A DNA stretch of 25,737 bases from Methanobacteriota archaeon (GTDB lineage Archaea; Methanobacteriota; Methanobacteria; Methanobacteriales; Methanobacteriaceae), in the NCBI GenBank assembly GCA_023409695.1, contig JAEYQZ010000224.1, positions 1-25,737 on the forward strand. The letters are read 5' to 3'. The number at the start of each line of letters is the position of its first letter. Position 1 is the stretch's first letter. The notes beneath the pieces are model-generated. The model was not told the origin of the DNA. It saw nothing but the letters and a program-made list of their open reading frames with translations, and made no database searches. Made by a program: the position numbers and the translations under genes. This document shows positions 1 through 6,424 of the stretch, piece by piece.

Positions 1-360
1 TGTAATTAAAATTATAATAGTTTATATGGTTTAAAATTCCTAATAAAGTTTTCTATATCCTTATAAATATATGTTACTTATTCATTATTAGTATTATACT
101 TTAAAAAGTTTAAAGAAATGAATAAGAAAAATTATCAGTTAGATATGTAAATTTTATTTTTTTTAAAGAGAAGGCAATTCAATATACTTAACATGTTTTT
201 CATATTTTTCTTCCCATGAGGGTGCTGTAATGCATATCTGTTTTAGTTTGCCTTTAAAATAGAATCTTTTACCTGGAGGAACAATTACCACATCTTTTGC
301 GTTGACTTCATATTCTTCATCTTCAATTATCCATTTTCCGCAGCCTTCTAAGATGTAATA

Positions 361-468
361 AATAAAAGCGCTTTTTTCGTGGTAGAATTTTTAAATGTGT
401 TTTCACTGTTTTTGATCAACCTTTTTTCAAAAAAGGTTGAATAAAAGCGCTTTTTTCGTGGTAGAATT
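361..468. repeat. 50-bp hairpin insert flanked by a 29-bp direct repeat
   Basis: Positions 361-389 and 440-468 are identical 29-bp copies beginning AATAAAAGCGC and ending GGTAGAATT. Between them lie 50 bp (390-439) that end in a perfect hairpin at 416-440: 11-bp stem TCAACCTTTTT, loop TCA. A smaller hairpin GTG-TTTT-CAC precedes it. The repeat is cupin coding sequence present once in the restored gene, so it looks like a target-site duplication or slippage product made when the insert arrived. Confidence 0.85.
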
Positions 469-560
469 CTTCGGAGTGTCCTTTTTTTGTTTCTTGATAA
501 ACTACAGCAGCGTTTGGACATTCTTCTTTGGTGTTGTAGATATGCATTTTCACGCCTTGC

Positions 561-607
561 TTTCAAAAACAAAGTTTTTGAATGCCCGAAAATCTCTGAT
601 TTTCGAC
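561..607. repeat. 47-bp double mini-hairpin insert in the cupin gene
   Basis: Two hairpins lie back to back: stem TTCAAAAAC with loop AAA, then stem CGAAAATC with loop TCT, separated by ATGCC. Removing the 47 bp joins the cupin frame as IEKPQGVKMHIY. It has the same size and design as the inserts at 4471-4520 and 4645-4692. There is no clear target-site duplication, and the exact ends are uncertain by a base or two. Confidence 0.8.
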
Positions 608-879
608 GGTTTTTCTATATTGGTTGTATTTTCAGATTTAAAGATCATAATTCCGCTCCAATAATTAATTTATATTTTGAAATAGATTATATCTTGTCTT
701 TTTAACCTCTTTTTGCCTTATTTTATAAATTTTGCAACATCATCTCTGTGACTATCATCAATCAGTAATCTTTAATTACATTAAAAAAGAGAGTCTTTTA
801 GTTCAGTACCTGATTAATCTAATTGAAGACTTTATTCTAAATTTAATTATATTCAAATTAACTTTTAAGGAGAAATAAA

Positions 880-1854
880 TTGACTAGTAATCAAGCTAAA
901 AAACTTTATCAAAAAGGAATAGAATTATTAAACTATGGAAAGACCGATGATGCTGTTAACTACTTTCGTGAAGCAGTAGAAACAGATCCTTTCTGTGTAG
1001 ATGCCCAGCTAGAGTTAGGGTACCTTCTGGGAACTATGGAGAATTATGAAGAGGCATTAAAGTGTTTTAATAGTGCAGTAAAGATAGAAAAAAATTTCCC
1101 TGGATTTTTTGGTAAAGGCATGTGTCTTTTTTTCATGGAGGACTATGATAAATCATTAGAAGCATTTCTGGATGCCCAGGAATATGGGGAAAATGAGGAT
1201 CTATGGTACTATATTGGAAGTCTTAATTTAATTCATTCTGACAATTATGAAGGTGCTATAAACTGTTTTGATATCGCATTGTCTATAAATGAAGAATTTG
1301 TTGAGGCATGGAATGACTGTGGTGTAGCCCACAGTATTTTAAAAAATGATGCAAGTGCACTGGTATATTTTGAAGGGGCTTTAAATATTGATCCTGATTA
1401 TAAAGAGGCTATCTATAATATGGGAGCTACATTAGCTGATATGGAGCGTTACGATGAGTCATTAACGTACCTGGATCGAATCCTGGAAAAGGAATCTGAT
1501 AATTTCAAAGCACTGTTTTATAAAGGAAATGCATTGTATTTCATGGAAAAAGAAGAAGAAGCAATTGAATACTTTATAAAAGCCCTTGAAATAGATAGAA
1601 ATCAGCCAGAACTCTGGAATTATTTGGGATATGTTCAGTTTAGCCTGGGACAGAACCATGAAGCAGTAGAGTCTTTTAAGGAAGCTATTAAGCTCGATGA
1701 TGATTATGAAACAGCTTATATAAATTTAGGGAATGTTTATGTGGAATTAGGTAAAGATAAGTTTGCTTTGGATTGTTTTGAACGAGTTTTAAAAATTTCA
1801 TCAGATAATGAAGAGGCTTTAATGAAGGTTGAAGAGCTGAAACAGGTTATATAA
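880..1854 (+). CDS. tetratricopeptide-repeat (TPR) protein
   Basis: The 324-residue protein is made almost wholly of about nine TPR units with the usual 34-residue spacing (for example A-x-x-x-F-x-x-A-L-x-I-D-P patterns such as YFEGALNIDPDYKEAIYNMG). TPR arrays form a helical scaffold for protein-protein contact; the partner is unknown. No signal peptide or membrane segment is visible, so it is probably cytoplasmic. The start is a TTG at 880, supported by AAGGAG seven to eight bases upstream. Methanobacteriales encode many such TPR proteins. A hairpin array and a second, orphan TPR C-terminus follow directly, suggesting a tandem paralogue was lost here. Confidence 0.9.
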   Translation: MTSNQAKKLYQKGIELLNYGKTDDAVNYFREAVETDPFCVDAQLELGYLLGTMENYEEALKCFNSAVKIEKNFPGFFGKGMCLFFMEDYDKSLEAFLDAQEYGENEDLWYYIGSLNLIHSDNYEGAINCFDIALSINEEFVEAWNDCGVAHSILKNDASALVYFEGALNIDPDYKEAIYNMGATLADMERYDESLTYLDRILEKESDNFKALFYKGNALYFMEKEEEAIEYFIKALEIDRNQPELWNYLGYVQFSLGQNHEAVESFKEAIKLDDDYETAYINLGNVYVELGKDKFALDCFERVLKISSDNEEALMKVEELKQVI

Positions 1855-1878
1855 ACAAGATGAAATTTTTAAACATGC

Positions 1879-1944
1879 AAAATTCGTAGAATTTTAGAAA
1901 AATGCTTTGCATTTTTCTAACTCCCAAAATCATAGATTTTGAGG
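1879..1944. repeat. array of three triloop mini-hairpins
   Basis: Three hairpins run together: AAAATTC with loop GTA (1879-1895), a perfect 12-bp stem TTAGAAAAATGC with loop TTT (1894-1920), and CAAAATC with loop ATA inside a CTC/GAG outer stem (1921-1944). The design matches the inserts in the cupin and CDF genes. The array sits between the end of the TPR gene and a leftover TPR C-terminus. It might also act as a terminator, but no T-run follows it. Confidence 0.75.
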
Positions 1945-1951
1945 AATTTTG

Positions 1952-2035
1952 ACGGTATTGCAGATCACGCAGGATAATGAAGAATGCCTGATGAAAATCG
2001 AAGAATTAAAATCCCAAGACAAAGTATTGAACTAA
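1952..2035 (+). pseudogene. orphan C-terminal fragment of a second TPR gene
   Basis: In one frame, 1955-2035 encodes VLQITQDNEECLMKIEELK and a short tail ending at TAA 2033-2035. This matches the C-terminus of the intact TPR protein just upstream (VLKISSDNEEALMKVEELK) at about two thirds of positions. There is no start codon or ribosome-binding site, and upstream sequence is the hairpin array. It is best read as the remnant of a tandem TPR paralogue, most of which has been deleted. Confidence 0.7.
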
Positions 2036-2067
2036 AAAATTAAATATTCCTTAGATAACCTAAGGAA

Positions 2068-2436
2068 TTACTTTTTAATTATTATCATGTAGGTATCAGT
2101 GATAGTGCTATCGTCAACAGGTGGATATATCAAAATATGGTACCATGGAGTGCAAATTATATTTACAAATGCAATACCAGGTTTAGCAGCTTTGAATGTA
2201 AATGTGTTCCCTTCAGTAGATATTAAGTTGAGATAGTTCTTATTATACTGTGCATCGAAGGATACTTCTGGGATATGAATTCCTGATGGTGCAGCTGTAA
2301 ATGTGTCATTTAATTCTACTATTTTTATATGATATTGCCAGTTTGAATCTATTTTAGCTGCAGAGACCCCTGAAATCATAAAGCTTATTGAAAGTATAGC
2401 TACAATAAAAATTGATGCTACTTTTAGGCTATTCAT
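2068..2436 (-). CDS. small secreted protein, possibly chagasin-like
   Basis: The 122-residue protein begins with a clear signal peptide (hydrophobic residues 6-24, then SAA/K), so it is probably exported or membrane-tethered. The start at 2436 is supported by AAGGAGG on the minus strand. The segment GNTFTFKAAKPGIAFVNIIC followed by TPWY resembles the second half of chagasin-type (I42) cysteine-protease inhibitors, which have a similar G-x-F-x-F-x-A-x-x-x-G strand pair and an RPW loop. The usual NPTTGY loop and GxGG loop are not evident, so that assignment is weak. It is convergent with the TPR locus and has no operon partner. Confidence 0.65.
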   Translation of the reverse strand: MNSLKVASIFIVAILSISFMISGVSAAKIDSNWQYHIKIVELNDTFTAAPSGIHIPEVSFDAQYNKNYLNLISTEGNTFTFKAAKPGIAFVNIICTPWYHILIYPPVDDSTITDTYMIIIKK

Positions 2437-2811
2437 CTGTATCTAAACCTCCTTTTTAGTTTAAGGAATTAATACTGATGATAGTTAGTAACTACAAACA
2501 TATAATATTATTTAAATTAAAAAATTAGGACTTTCATTTTTAAATGGAAAATAAATAGTTAGTACAGTATAATGGGGCGAACTTGGTTGTTTTAATTAAA
2601 TTACGGAAGTTAAAGGACATTTCATCTAAAAAGTAAGATATGTGCATGCATTTTCAGTTGGAGAAAAGATTAAATATACATTTTTTTCATAGACAAACTA
2701 AAATGGAAAAATGGATAAAGAAAAAAAGGTAGATAAACTTTTAAGAGGTGCTAACTGCAAGCTTTATAATGCATGTTAAAGTTGATATAAGATTAGATAA
2801 ATGGTGAATAA
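2437..2811. other. intergenic region, divergent promoters expected
   Basis: This stretch of about 375 bp lies between two divergently transcribed small genes. It is AT-rich and contains short TGGAAAA-type motifs (near 2536 and 2702), but I see no convincing gene, RNA or repeat. Confidence 0.5.
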
Positions 2812-3036
2812 ATGAAATTAGAGTTTCATGGAGATTTTGTAACAATTTACATGCCAGTAGCTGAAAGGGAAAAAGCAGTAACATTTTTAAATAAGTACGA
2901 TATAAATTATAAAGAAGATGAGATAACCAGAATTGATGGAACATATATTCAATTTGGGTTTTATGCATCAGAAACAATAAAAAGATTATTTGATCAATTT
3001 TTTGAAACAGAATTAAATAAATTACAAAATTGGTAA
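2812..3036 (+). CDS. small hypothetical protein (74 aa)
   Basis: I do not recognise this 74-residue cytoplasmic protein. It begins at ATG 2812 with GGTG seven bases upstream. The pattern is alpha/beta: strands around EFHGDFVTIYM, a helix AEREKAVTFLNKY, a strand YIQFGFYAS and a C-terminal helix TIKRLFDQFFETELNKL. This could be a small ACT- or ferredoxin-like fold, but no diagnostic motif is present. A longer open frame on the opposite strand (2741-3055) is hydrophobic and has no ribosome-binding site; I judge it an antisense artefact. Confidence 0.6.
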   Translation: MKLEFHGDFVTIYMPVAEREKAVTFLNKYDINYKEDEITRIDGTYIQFGFYASETIKRLFDQFFETELNKLQNW

Positions 3037-3227
3037 TTGCCTTTAAAAAACTCATTTTAATTACTGATTTTACATTCTATGACTTTTAAATAATAAAATT
3101 TAAGTAAATGATAAAACAAAGGATAAAAAGAATGTTCTTTTTATTTTAGACGAAATTTACGATATAAAAATTAAATTTAGATATATTGTGATCTAAAACT
3201 TTTATAGATAAATAGGGAGATGATTTA

Positions 3228-3347
3228 ATGCATCTATTTTGTGTTAAATGCGGTGGAGACCTCAAACATTTTAATGAGGGGTATAAATGTATAAAATGTG
3301 GTAAAGAGTATCCTCCAGCAAAATGTAATCATAAAGAAAATGAATAA
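3228..3347 (+). CDS. tiny zinc-ribbon protein (39 aa)
   Basis: A 39-residue frame begins at ATG 3228 after GGGAGATGATTTA. It has two CxxC knuckles, FCVKCGG at residues 4-10 and YKCIKCGK at 19-26, spaced as in a rubredoxin/zinc-ribbon fold that binds one zinc ion. A third cysteine (residue 34) and a histidine follow. Stand-alone zinc ribbons of this size are common in methanogens; the role here is unknown. Confidence 0.65.
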   Translation: MHLFCVKCGGDLKHFNEGYKCIKCGKEYPPAKCNHKENE

Positions 3348-3629
3348 TAAAGTTCTATTTTATTTACGGCTTAATAACTTAATATTTGAATATTTGTCCT
3401 GGAATTTATAGTTTTATCCTGTTAAAGTAAGATTTCTAATATTTTCATATGAAATTCAGTTTAATGTTTAATTATTAAACTTGATTAGTTACATAATTGG
3501 TTTGGAATATTAAAGATGGCAATAACTGTTTGAAGATGCTTATTTGTGAATGTATCTCGTATTTAAATTATCTCTGCTTATTTGAGTTAAAGTATTTCAT
3601 GTATTAACTCATAAGCAGATAAAAATTTT

Positions 3630-3851
3630 TTAAAACGTTAATGCAGGTGCTTCAGGCACATAATTTGTGTCAAAATATAGGACACTTGAGAAAGGAATTA
3701 CTCTCCTGTATTTACGGTTGTTATCATTAAAATGTATAATAATTTCATTAGTCTGCACTGCCAGCTTTTCTACATTGTTTTCGCCTATTTTAAATAACTC
3801 TTTATCTTTAGAGTGGAGATAGGTTATTTCAATAAATTGAGATTTTTCCAT
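3630..3851 (-). CDS. small hypothetical protein (73 aa)
   Basis: A 73-residue soluble protein begins at ATG 3851 with GTGGTGATC just upstream on the minus strand. The sequence suggests alternating beta strands (FIEITYLHSKDKELFKIGE, LAVQTNEIIIHFN, RRVIPFSSVLYFD), reminiscent of a small beta-barrel or PH-like fold. No catalytic motif is seen and I do not recognise the family. Confidence 0.6.
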   Translation of the reverse strand: MEKSQFIEITYLHSKDKELFKIGENNVEKLAVQTNEIIIHFNDNNRKYRRVIPFSSVLYFDTNYVPEAPALTF

Positions 3852-3925
3852 AATAGATCACCACGATTGATTTTTAATTATTTAAATTATTGTTTTTAAT
3901 ATTTTTAACTTTTACAGAGTCATAT

Positions 3926-3952
3926 TTCCATTTTAATAAAAGCAAAATGGAA
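3926..3952. repeat. inverted repeat TTCCATTTT / AAAATGGAA
   Basis: A perfect 9-bp inverted repeat with a 9-nt spacer lies about 75 bp upstream of the small gene at 3851 (minus strand). It could be an operator or a weak terminator. A related inverted repeat (TATTTTCCA / TGGAAAATA) occurs at 11794-11819. Confidence 0.4.
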
Positions 3953-4003
3953 TTTCACCTCTTTTTAAAAGCCTAGTATATTTTAAAATATAATGGAGAG
4001 GAC

Positions 4004-4153
4004 ATGTTTAAAAAAATAAGAGATATGATTCTTAAAAGAGCTCTTGAGGAGTAATGCAACATGAACAAAAGAACGGCGGTTCTACCCAGGTACACAGGTG
4101 AATACATTAAAAGGTACCTATCAAATGAGTTCTACCCTGAGACCACAAATTAA
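4004..4153 (+). other. two short in-frame ORFs separated by TAA
   Basis: ATG 4004, after GGAGAGGAC, opens a 16-codon frame (MFKKIRDMILKRALEE) that stops with TAA at 4052-4054. In the same frame a second ATG at 4061 opens 30 codons (MNKRTAVLPRYTGEYIKRYL and ten more), with GAGGAG upstream. Either these are two tiny genes or one 49-codon gene cut by a stop. The 3' end overlaps a degenerate direct repeat found again at 4951-5012. No known family is recognised. Confidence 0.3.
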
Positions 4154-4183
4154 ATTCTTTATTTACAGCTTCTTTTTTATGAA
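4122..4183. repeat. degenerate direct repeat flanking the CDF gene (left copy)
   Basis: About 62 bp, beginning CAAATGAGTTCTACC and ending CTTCTTTTTTATGAAA, recurs at 4951-5012 with roughly four fifths identity in the same orientation. The broken CDF gene lies exactly between the copies, suggesting that it arrived or was duplicated as a unit. Confidence 0.55.
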
Positions 4184-4470
4184 AAAAAGCTTATAGTTAT
4201 TTAAGAAATAATTAAATGTAACTATTTGGTGGATTATATGAACTCTAAACTTAATAAAAAAGCTTTAAATTTATCCTATTTCACTATTATCTATAATATT
4301 GCAGAAGGTTTAATTTCTATTTTTGCAGGTTTAATTGCGGGAAGTGTTTCTCTTGTTGGATTTGGGCTTGATAGTGCTGTTGAATCATCTTCAGCAGTGA
4401 TAATGGTATGGAGATTTAGAAAAAGTGGTAAAATAGAAGAATTTGAAGAAGAGGATATTGAAAAAAGAGC

Positions 4471-4520
4471 CCTCGAAATCTCTGATTTCGGGGCGTCAAA
4501 AATCAGAGATTTTTGACAGC
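4471..4520. repeat. 50-bp double mini-hairpin insert in the CDF gene
   Basis: Two hairpins lie in tandem: stem CGAAATC with loop TCT, then a perfect 10-bp stem GTCAAAAATC with loop AGA. The insert ends in AGC and is preceded by AGC, a possible 3-bp duplication. Removal joins GAGC to TTTAAAG and restores the frame EKRALKYVGY. Confidence 0.85.
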
Positions 4521-4644
4521 TTTAAAGTATGTTGGCTATACATTTTTAATTCTTGGAGTTTATGTATTGTATGAGTCTTTAAAAAATATTTATAGTGGCG
4601 AAATTCCAGAACCCAGCATTATTGGGATAATTATAGCCGTAGCT

Positions 4645-4692
4645 GTCAAATCTCCGATTTGACGCCACAAAAATCTTTGATTTTTGTAGGCT
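4645..4692. repeat. 48-bp double mini-hairpin insert in the CDF gene
   Basis: Two hairpins lie in tandem: stem GTCAAATC with loop TCC, then stem ACAAAAATC with loop TTT. The insert is bounded by GCT on both sides, a possible 3-bp duplication. Removal restores the frame IAVASIIIMPLL within a membrane segment. Confidence 0.85.
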
Positions 4693-4950
4693 TCTATTAT
4701 TATAATGCCTCTTTTATATTATGCGAAAAATAGAACTGGAAAAGAGTTAAATAGTAAAAGTTTAATTGCAGATTCTAAACAAACTCTTGCATGCGCATAT
4801 CTATCAGGGGCTCTTCTTTTTGGGCTTTTAATGAACTATATTTTTGGAATATGGCAGGCTGATTCTGTAATTGGATTATTGATAGGAATTTATCTTTTAA
4901 AAGAAGGATATGAAATATTAACTGAAGAATAAAGATTATCATTATAGTTT

Positions 4951-5012
4951 CAATGAGTCCTACTAATGAGATATCAAACTAAATTCTTTTTTATAGCTTC
5001 TTTTTTACGAAA
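4951..5012. repeat. degenerate direct repeat flanking the CDF gene (right copy)
   Basis: This is the second copy of the sequence at 4122-4183. Here it carries stop codons where the left copy encodes the end of a short ORF, so it is noncoding. It begins 18 bp after the CDF stop codon. Confidence 0.5.
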
Positions 5013-5116
5013 TGAGTTCTTTTAATGATTCCATTAACATGGGAGGGAGAATTAGTTTAATCGTAAATCTGCCCATTTAATCCCTGAGAATATTACGTTC
5101 GCAAAATAAAAAATTT

Positions 5117-5467
5117 TTAAGTTTTTATTATAGTATCTTGCTTATAACGTTTGTAAGCTTTTTTTCCAATATAACTGCCTATAATTGCAGGTAGAAATAT
5201 CCAAAATGCAATCATTAAAACAGATAGAAAGTCAATATCTCTTAAATATCCTGATTTCCCAGATATGAAGAGTATTATTGTCATAATCGCTCCTAAGTAA
5301 ATGCCATATATTATCTTTTTTTCTTTAGCATAATATGTAGCTATTACTCCTCCAACTAGAGGGCCCATGTATCCAAAGATTGGTAAGAACATCCATCCAA
5401 ATGCAATAATAACCCCTGCAGTTATTGTAAAAATAGGATTTGTAAGGTTAAAATTAACTTTCACCAT
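5117..5467 (-). CDS. four-TM membrane protein, DUF5518-like
   Basis: About 116 residues with four hydrophobic segments (near residues 10-25, 29-45, 55-72 and 84-104) and a basic C-terminus (KKAYKRYKQD). The pattern G-P-L-x-G-G-V-I-A-x-Y after the second segment, and a glycine-rich ending IIGSYIGKKAYK, resemble the small DUF5518-type membrane proteins common in Methanobacteriales; function is unknown. I chose ATG 5467 (MVKVNFNLTN) because GGTG lies just upstream of it; an alternative ATG at 5479 would add four residues. Confidence 0.7.
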   Translation of the reverse strand: MVKVNFNLTNPIFTITAGVIIAFGWMFLPIFGYMGPLVGGVIATYYAKEKKIIYGIYLGAIMTIILFISGKSGYLRDIDFLSVLMIAFWIFLPAIIGSYIGKKAYKRYKQDTIIKT

Positions 5468-5733
5468 AATTAACACCATTTTTTAAATTAGCTTCATTTT
5501 AAGAAAGTAACCATAATTGTAAATTCTCATACTTTTTATATTAAACTTTCTTATTATTATAATATAAGATTTTCAAGTTAGAATCGATTATGAATATTTA
5601 TAAGACAACAAAAGATTATATAATTGGTTCTTTCTCGATGAAATCACAAAAAAGGCTGGAAATATGCGTAAATGTTAGATCTGCAATATTCGTTAAATTC
5701 TTAAGATATGAAGCTCGTTCGTTTCGCTCACAA

Positions 5734-5833
5734 GTTTAAAATAGAAAATTTTAAACTATCAAAAACGGAATTTTTGATGTTTACGAAATTTTCAATTTCG
5801 TAACTTTTAAACATCTAAAAATATGAAAGATGT
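5734..5833. repeat. cluster of four mini-hairpins
   Basis: In order: GTTTAAAAT stem with loop AGAAA (5734-5756), ATCAAAAA stem around CGGAA (5758-5778), a perfect 10-bp stem TTACGAAATT with loop TTC (5781-5803), and ACATCT/AGATGT (5811-5833). The second resembles the AAAAAC-GGA-GTTTTT hairpin at 15178-15192 with a changed closing base. The run abuts a stronger hairpin at 5834-5887. No reading frame covers this stretch. Confidence 0.7.
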
Positions 5834-5887
5834 CTAAATAATCCTGAACATCGAAGGAGGCACCAAATGATGCCCAGGATTATTTAG
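5834..5887 (+). other. 54-nt perfect-stem hairpin with a Shine-Dalgarno motif in the loop
   Basis: A perfect 13-bp inverted repeat (CTAAATAATCCTG at 5834-5846, complement at 5875-5887) encloses a 28-nt loop that itself can fold GGCA/TGCC. The loop contains AAGGAGG at 5854-5860, six bases before ATG ATG CCC AGG ATT ATT TAG, a six-codon frame that ends exactly at the end of the stem. It could be a small structured RNA, a leader-peptide attenuator, or the fused ends of a lost mobile element. There is no gene directly downstream; the next start is about 540 bp away. Confidence 0.5.
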
Positions 5888-6424
5888 CAGTCCACTTAAT
5901 AATAAGTTCGTACTAATTTATATGTTTTTTGTACTTTCATGTTTTTGAACACATACATTTTTGTACAATATTTACCAGTGTATTTATTTTAAAGAGTATT
6001 TTGATTAAAAAGGAATTCATTAGTCTTCATATACTTAAGATATATTTAGTAGGTTATTATATTCAATTAAATGAATAATTAATTGGTGAATAATCATTAT
6101 TGGTTCTAAAAGAATTTTAATTGTTACACATAGTTCATTAAGCCAATTATATTAACTTTAATAATTTTTACAATATTTTTATGCATTAAGTGGTGCTAAT
6201 ATGCTTTTTTTCCGATAGGTTTATTTGTAATAATAATAAATCTAACCGTGAGTACTAATTCAGTTGCTAATTAAGCTTTACAAACATAAGCACATTGATT
6301 ACTATAGAATAGACTCTTAAGTTCATTAATACTATAAAAATCATATTTTCACTTATATTAAAACTTTTCACAGACCTTCTGAATCGGTATTTTAATAATT
6401 AAGGCATAAAGGAGGTGAAAAGAA
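5888..6424. other. long AT-rich intergenic region upstream of adhesin 1
   Basis: More than 500 bp without a credible gene. Long leaders precede all three adhesin genes in the window. Beyond AT-rich stretches and the ribosome-binding-site region at its end, I see no strong repeats or RNA here. Confidence 0.5.
6375..6415 (+). promoter_or_regulatory. possible hairpin masking the adhesin 1 ribosome-binding site
   Basis: ACCTTCT at 6374-6380 can pair with AGGAGGT at 6410-6416, which is the ribosome-binding site of the adhesin at 6425 (one G-U pair). A similar arrangement precedes the third adhesin. The pairing is visible in sequence; a regulatory role is inference. Confidence 0.3.

Larger units (their letters stand above)
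163..648 (-). pseudogene. cupin-domain protein gene interrupted by two hairpin inserts
   Basis: Reading from ATG at 648 (preceded by GGAGCGGAATT, a good ribosome-binding site) to TAA at 163-165 gives a single-domain cupin, but the frame is broken twice. Removing 47 bp (561-607) and 79 bp (one copy of a 29-bp direct repeat plus the 50 bp between the copies, within 361-468) restores exactly 119 residues with no other stop or frameshift. Visible cupin features in the restored protein are GHSEEFYHEKSAFIYYILEG near residues 41-60, a beta strand region EYEVNAKDVVIVPPGKRFYF near 70-89, and ITAPSWEEKY near the end. Small cupins bind a metal or small ligand in a beta-barrel; the substrate here is unknown. 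As it stands the gene cannot make this protein by ordinary translation, so I call it a pseudogene, though the otherwise clean frame means either very recent damage or some way of tolerating the inserts. Confidence 0.8.
4238..4932 (+). pseudogene. cation diffusion facilitator (CDF)-like transporter gene interrupted by two hairpin inserts
   Basis: ATG at 4238 follows GGTGG. The frame is broken by a 50-bp insert (4471-4520, frameshift plus TGA) and a 48-bp insert (4645-4692, in-frame TGA and TAG). Removing exactly these 98 bp gives one clean 198-residue frame to TAA 4932. The restored protein has about six membrane segments and two CDF signatures: SVSLVGFGLDSAVESSSAVI in the first half and SLIADSKQTLACAYLSGALL in the second, with acidic residues placed as in the metal site. 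CDF proteins export Zn, Co, Fe or Mn by proton exchange. The usual cytoplasmic C-terminal domain is absent, as in short TMEM163-like members. The coding sequence between inserts shows no other damage. Confidence 0.8.

Noticed and set aside
348..572. Open frame of 74 codons on the minus strand
   Set aside because: It is an out-of-frame reading of the interrupted cupin gene, very rich in Arg and Lys, with no family pattern.
2741..3055. 104-codon hydrophobic open frame on the minus strand
   Set aside because: It is antisense to the 74-residue gene at 2812, has no ribosome-binding site and has low-complexity composition.
5834..5887. Possible box C/D RNA (TGATG and CTGA motifs in the hairpin)
   Set aside because: The motifs are in the wrong order and box C is imperfect, so a C/D guide RNA is not supported.
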